Source: Deltaproteobacteria bacterium (GTDB lineage Bacteria; Myxococcota_A; JAADFL01). From it: a DNA stretch of 39,437 bases. The notes below the pieces were generated by a model that saw only the letters and a list, made by a program, of their open reading frames with translations, had not been told where the DNA came from and searched no databases. The DNA lies in the NCBI GenBank assembly GCA_013152945.1, contig JAADFL010000155.1:1-39437 (forward strand). The letters are read 5' to 3'. The position numbers were made by a program, and so were the translations under genes. This document shows positions 38,007 to 39,437 of this stretch, piece after piece (positions within the stretch are counted from its first letter, which is position 1; every line of letters begins with the position of its first letter).

Positions 38007-39032
38007 TTGGCCACACGAAGACTGTCTATTGCCACTGTGAGCTTGATCATTGTAACTTTGGCGGGCTCATTTGGTTATTATCTCATCAGTGACGGCCGCT
38101 GGGATTTCATTGATTGCCTGTACATGACACTTATCACTATTTCCACTGTGGGGTACCGGGAAGCCGTTGACATACAGTCTGTCCCCTCCGCCAAGATCTA
38201 TACCATGGTCCTGATAGTGGCGGGAATGGCCGCCTGGTTGTTCTTCCTCACGTCATTGACCGCATTCCTGGTCGAAGGTGAGATACTACAGGTGTTCCGG
38301 AGGAAACGAATGACTAATAAATTGAATCGGATAAAGAATCACATGGTTGTTTGCGGAGCAGGACAAACAGGATACCACTCGATCGTGGAACTGGTACAAA
38401 TGGGTGAAAAAGTTGTTGCAATCGACAAAGACCAAGCACGCCTGGAACGACTCGACGATATCGATGTGTTCACGATTCTGGGGGACGCGACTGATGAAAA
38501 ATTGCTGATACAGGCAGGTGTAAAAAAAGCCCGCGGCCTGATTGCAACCTTGTCCGATGATGCGGCGAACCTGTTCGTAACCATTTCGGCCCGGGAGCTG
38601 AATCCCAATATCAGGATTATCGCCCGGGCGGTCGATCCCAATACCATGGAAAAATTGGAAAAGGTGGGTGCAAACAGCGCTGTTTCACCCAACAGGATAG
38701 GCGGACTCCGCATGGCGTCCGAACTTTTACGGCCTACCGTCATAACATTCCTGGATCACATGGTCAGGACTCCGGGCTCTTCCTTGAGAATGGAAGAAGT
38801 GCCTATTACAGACGATTCACCTTTTAAAAATCATTCGCTCAAGGACTCGAACATTAGAGAACTTGCCAACCTGCTGGTGGTTGCAGTGAAGGATCCCGCA
38901 TCGGATCGTTTCGTGTACAATCCGGGCCCTGACTATGTGCTCAGGGTCGGCGAGGTGCTGGTTGTCCTCGGCAGGGTGGAAGACGCCAAAAAGCTCAAGA
39001 AACTCTCCGGACAGGAAACCCGAGATTCCTAG
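38007..39032 (+). CDS. Potassium channel with RCK (TrkA-N/TrkA-C) domains
   Basis: The 341-residue protein is a two-helix potassium channel fused to a regulator of conductance. Membrane helices lie at about 7-27 and 66-90. The pore helix leads to the filter TVGYREA at 47-53, where the usual GYG is GYR; this substitution occurs in some bacterial channels of this type. RCK-N starts near 112 (MVVCGAGQTGYHSIVELVQM) with a Rossmann GxGxxG and acidic DKD near 138-141. RCK-C is from about 255 to 335. The start is TTG at 38007, with GGAGG about 12 bases upstream. It stands alone, oriented away from the pilT unit. A long leader precedes it. Confidence 0.88.
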   Translation: MATRRLSIATVSLIIVTLAGSFGYYLISDGRWDFIDCLYMTLITISTVGYREAVDIQSVPSAKIYTMVLIVAGMAAWLFFLTSLTAFLVEGEILQVFRRKRMTNKLNRIKNHMVVCGAGQTGYHSIVELVQMGEKVVAIDKDQARLERLDDIDVFTILGDATDEKLLIQAGVKKARGLIATLSDDAANLFVTISARELNPNIRIIARAVDPNTMEKLEKVGANSAVSPNRIGGLRMASELLRPTVITFLDHMVRTPGSSLRMEEVPITDDSPFKNHSLKDSNIRELANLLVVAVKDPASDRFVYNPGPDYVLRVGEVLVVLGRVEDAKKLKKLSGQETRDS

Positions 39033-39131
39033 AAAAGCAGATCTATTTAATACCGGAACAGTTCTTAAGAATAATGTCCGTTTCCAGCTTCGCCTTCAAC
39101 GCACTTGACTTTGTTCCGCTTCCTCAAAACA

Positions 39132-39163
39132 GGCAGGGTACGCCTTGGTCGGCGTGCCTTGCC
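39132..39163 (+). terminator. Long hairpin after the channel gene
   Basis: GGCAGGGTACGCC (39132-39144) pairs with GGCGTGCCTTGCC (39151-39163) around a 6-base loop: 13 pairs, two of them G-U when read on the plus strand. The plus-strand RNA therefore folds fully while the minus-strand RNA would have two mismatches. It lies 100 bases after the channel stop. No T tract follows directly, so it is a probable but unusual terminator. The rest of 39033-39385 holds no gene that I can see. Confidence 0.5.
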
Positions 39164-39347
39164 AAGCGCTCCCCTTGCTTTCCGTTTTTCGCAATTACTA
39201 TCTGAAACTATTCGAGCGAGTCCATGTACTGCTGATTCCATTTAATAAACCGGGCCTAAATGTCTTGGTGGATTGTGACAAATCGCATATTCTCTATAAA
39301 TAGAATAGGTCTGATTACTAAAATAACTGGAAAACCGGGAAGCATAA

Positions 39348-39376
39348 AAGGGCACGGCACTGCATGCACGGCCCTT
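39348..39376 (-). terminator. Candidate terminator of the partial zinc-finger gene
   Basis: On the minus strand AAGGGC (39371-39376) and GCCCTT (39348-39353) form a 6-bp stem with a 17-base loop, followed by TTTTAT (extending the U run). It lies 10 bases after the stop of the 39386-39437 gene, the expected place for an intrinsic terminator. Confidence 0.45.
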
Positions 39377-39385
39377 GATGCAAGT

Positions 39386-39437
39386 CTATCCGAAACGTTT
39401 TTCGAGACGTTCCTGCTCTTCCTTGCAACGGACGCAC
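39386..39437 (-). CDS. 3' end of a probable DksA/TraR-type zinc-finger protein
   Basis: Only the last 16 codons fall inside the window: CVRCKEEQERLEKRFG followed by TAG. The CxxC followed by a charged helix at the very C-terminus resembles the second half of the DksA/TraR zinc finger (C-x2-C-K...E at the end). The rest of the gene lies outside the window, so the assignment is a guess from a short tail. Confidence 0.45.
   Translation of the reverse strand, partial: CVRCKEEQERLEKRFG

Noticed and set aside
1-39437. Mobile elements, CRISPR arrays, tRNA or rRNA genes
   Set aside because: No transposase-like frames, terminal inverted repeats, spaced direct repeats or recognisable RNA gene sequences were seen; gene order is coherent for a flagellar cluster.

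Overview
The window is almost entirely one large flagellar gene cluster from a diderm, motile bacterium, followed by a cyclic-di-GMP signalling block. L- and P-ring genes (flgH, flgI) show an outer membrane. Sigma-54 (-24/-12) and sigma-28 promoters precede flagellar operons, and fliW and csrA sit next to flgL and flagellin. This mix is typical of deltaproteobacteria-like (Desulfobacterota-type) lineages. That assignment is an inference from gene content only; no taxonomic marker is present. I see no insertion sequences, CRISPR arrays, tRNAs or rRNAs.

Layout. (1) 1-4561, minus: flgB-flgC-fliE-fliF-fliG-fliH(partial), read from a sigma-54 promoter at 4588-4603. fliG carries a 4-base tandem duplication that replaces its C-terminal torque helix region. 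(2) 4812-11170, plus: a second, divergent sigma-54 promoter drives flhF, a small membrane protein, flgF, flgG, flgA, flgH, flgI and a rod-binding/M23 peptidase fusion. (3) 11236-13270, plus: a sigma-28 promoter drives flgM-flgN-flgK. (4) 13443-19003, minus: fliC-flaG-fliD-fliS-fliT-like, from a sigma-28 promoter at 19159-19186. The fliC leader has a hairpin with an ideal CsrA loop. (5) 19357-22895, minus: csrA-flgL-fliW-glycosyltransferase. (6) 23091-24537, plus: a sigma-54 promoter, a PilZ protein and an outer-membrane barrel protein. (7) 24666-29333, minus: a 1555-residue enzyme joining methyltransferase, TPR, two glycosyltransferase and sulfotransferase-like modules, with its own sigma-54 promoter. 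(8) 29437-32938, plus: a sigma-28 promoter, a small charged protein, an HD-GYP phosphodiesterase, an FlhG/MinD-like ATPase and a second PilZ protein. (9) 33083-37655, minus: pilT-like ATPase, GGDEF cyclase, HDOD protein and a hybrid histidine kinase. (10) 37656-39437: a structured leader, a potassium channel with RCK domain, and the 3' end of a probable DksA/TraR-type zinc-finger gene.

How it fits together. Sigma-54 promoters serve the basal body, FlhF/rod/ring operon, a PilZ protein and the giant modification enzyme. Sigma-28 promoters serve the late genes (flgM, flgK, flagellin, cap). FlgM would hold sigma-28 until the hook is complete. FliW and CsrA would tune flagellin translation through the fliC leader. 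The two glycosyltransferase genes are best explained as a flagellin or surface-glycan decoration system. The most novel item is the methyltransferase-TPR-GT-GT-sulfotransferase polypeptide. Other points of interest are the degenerate FlhF GTPase motifs paired with an FlhG-like protein that lacks the usual activator motif, and the 1010-residue FliD.
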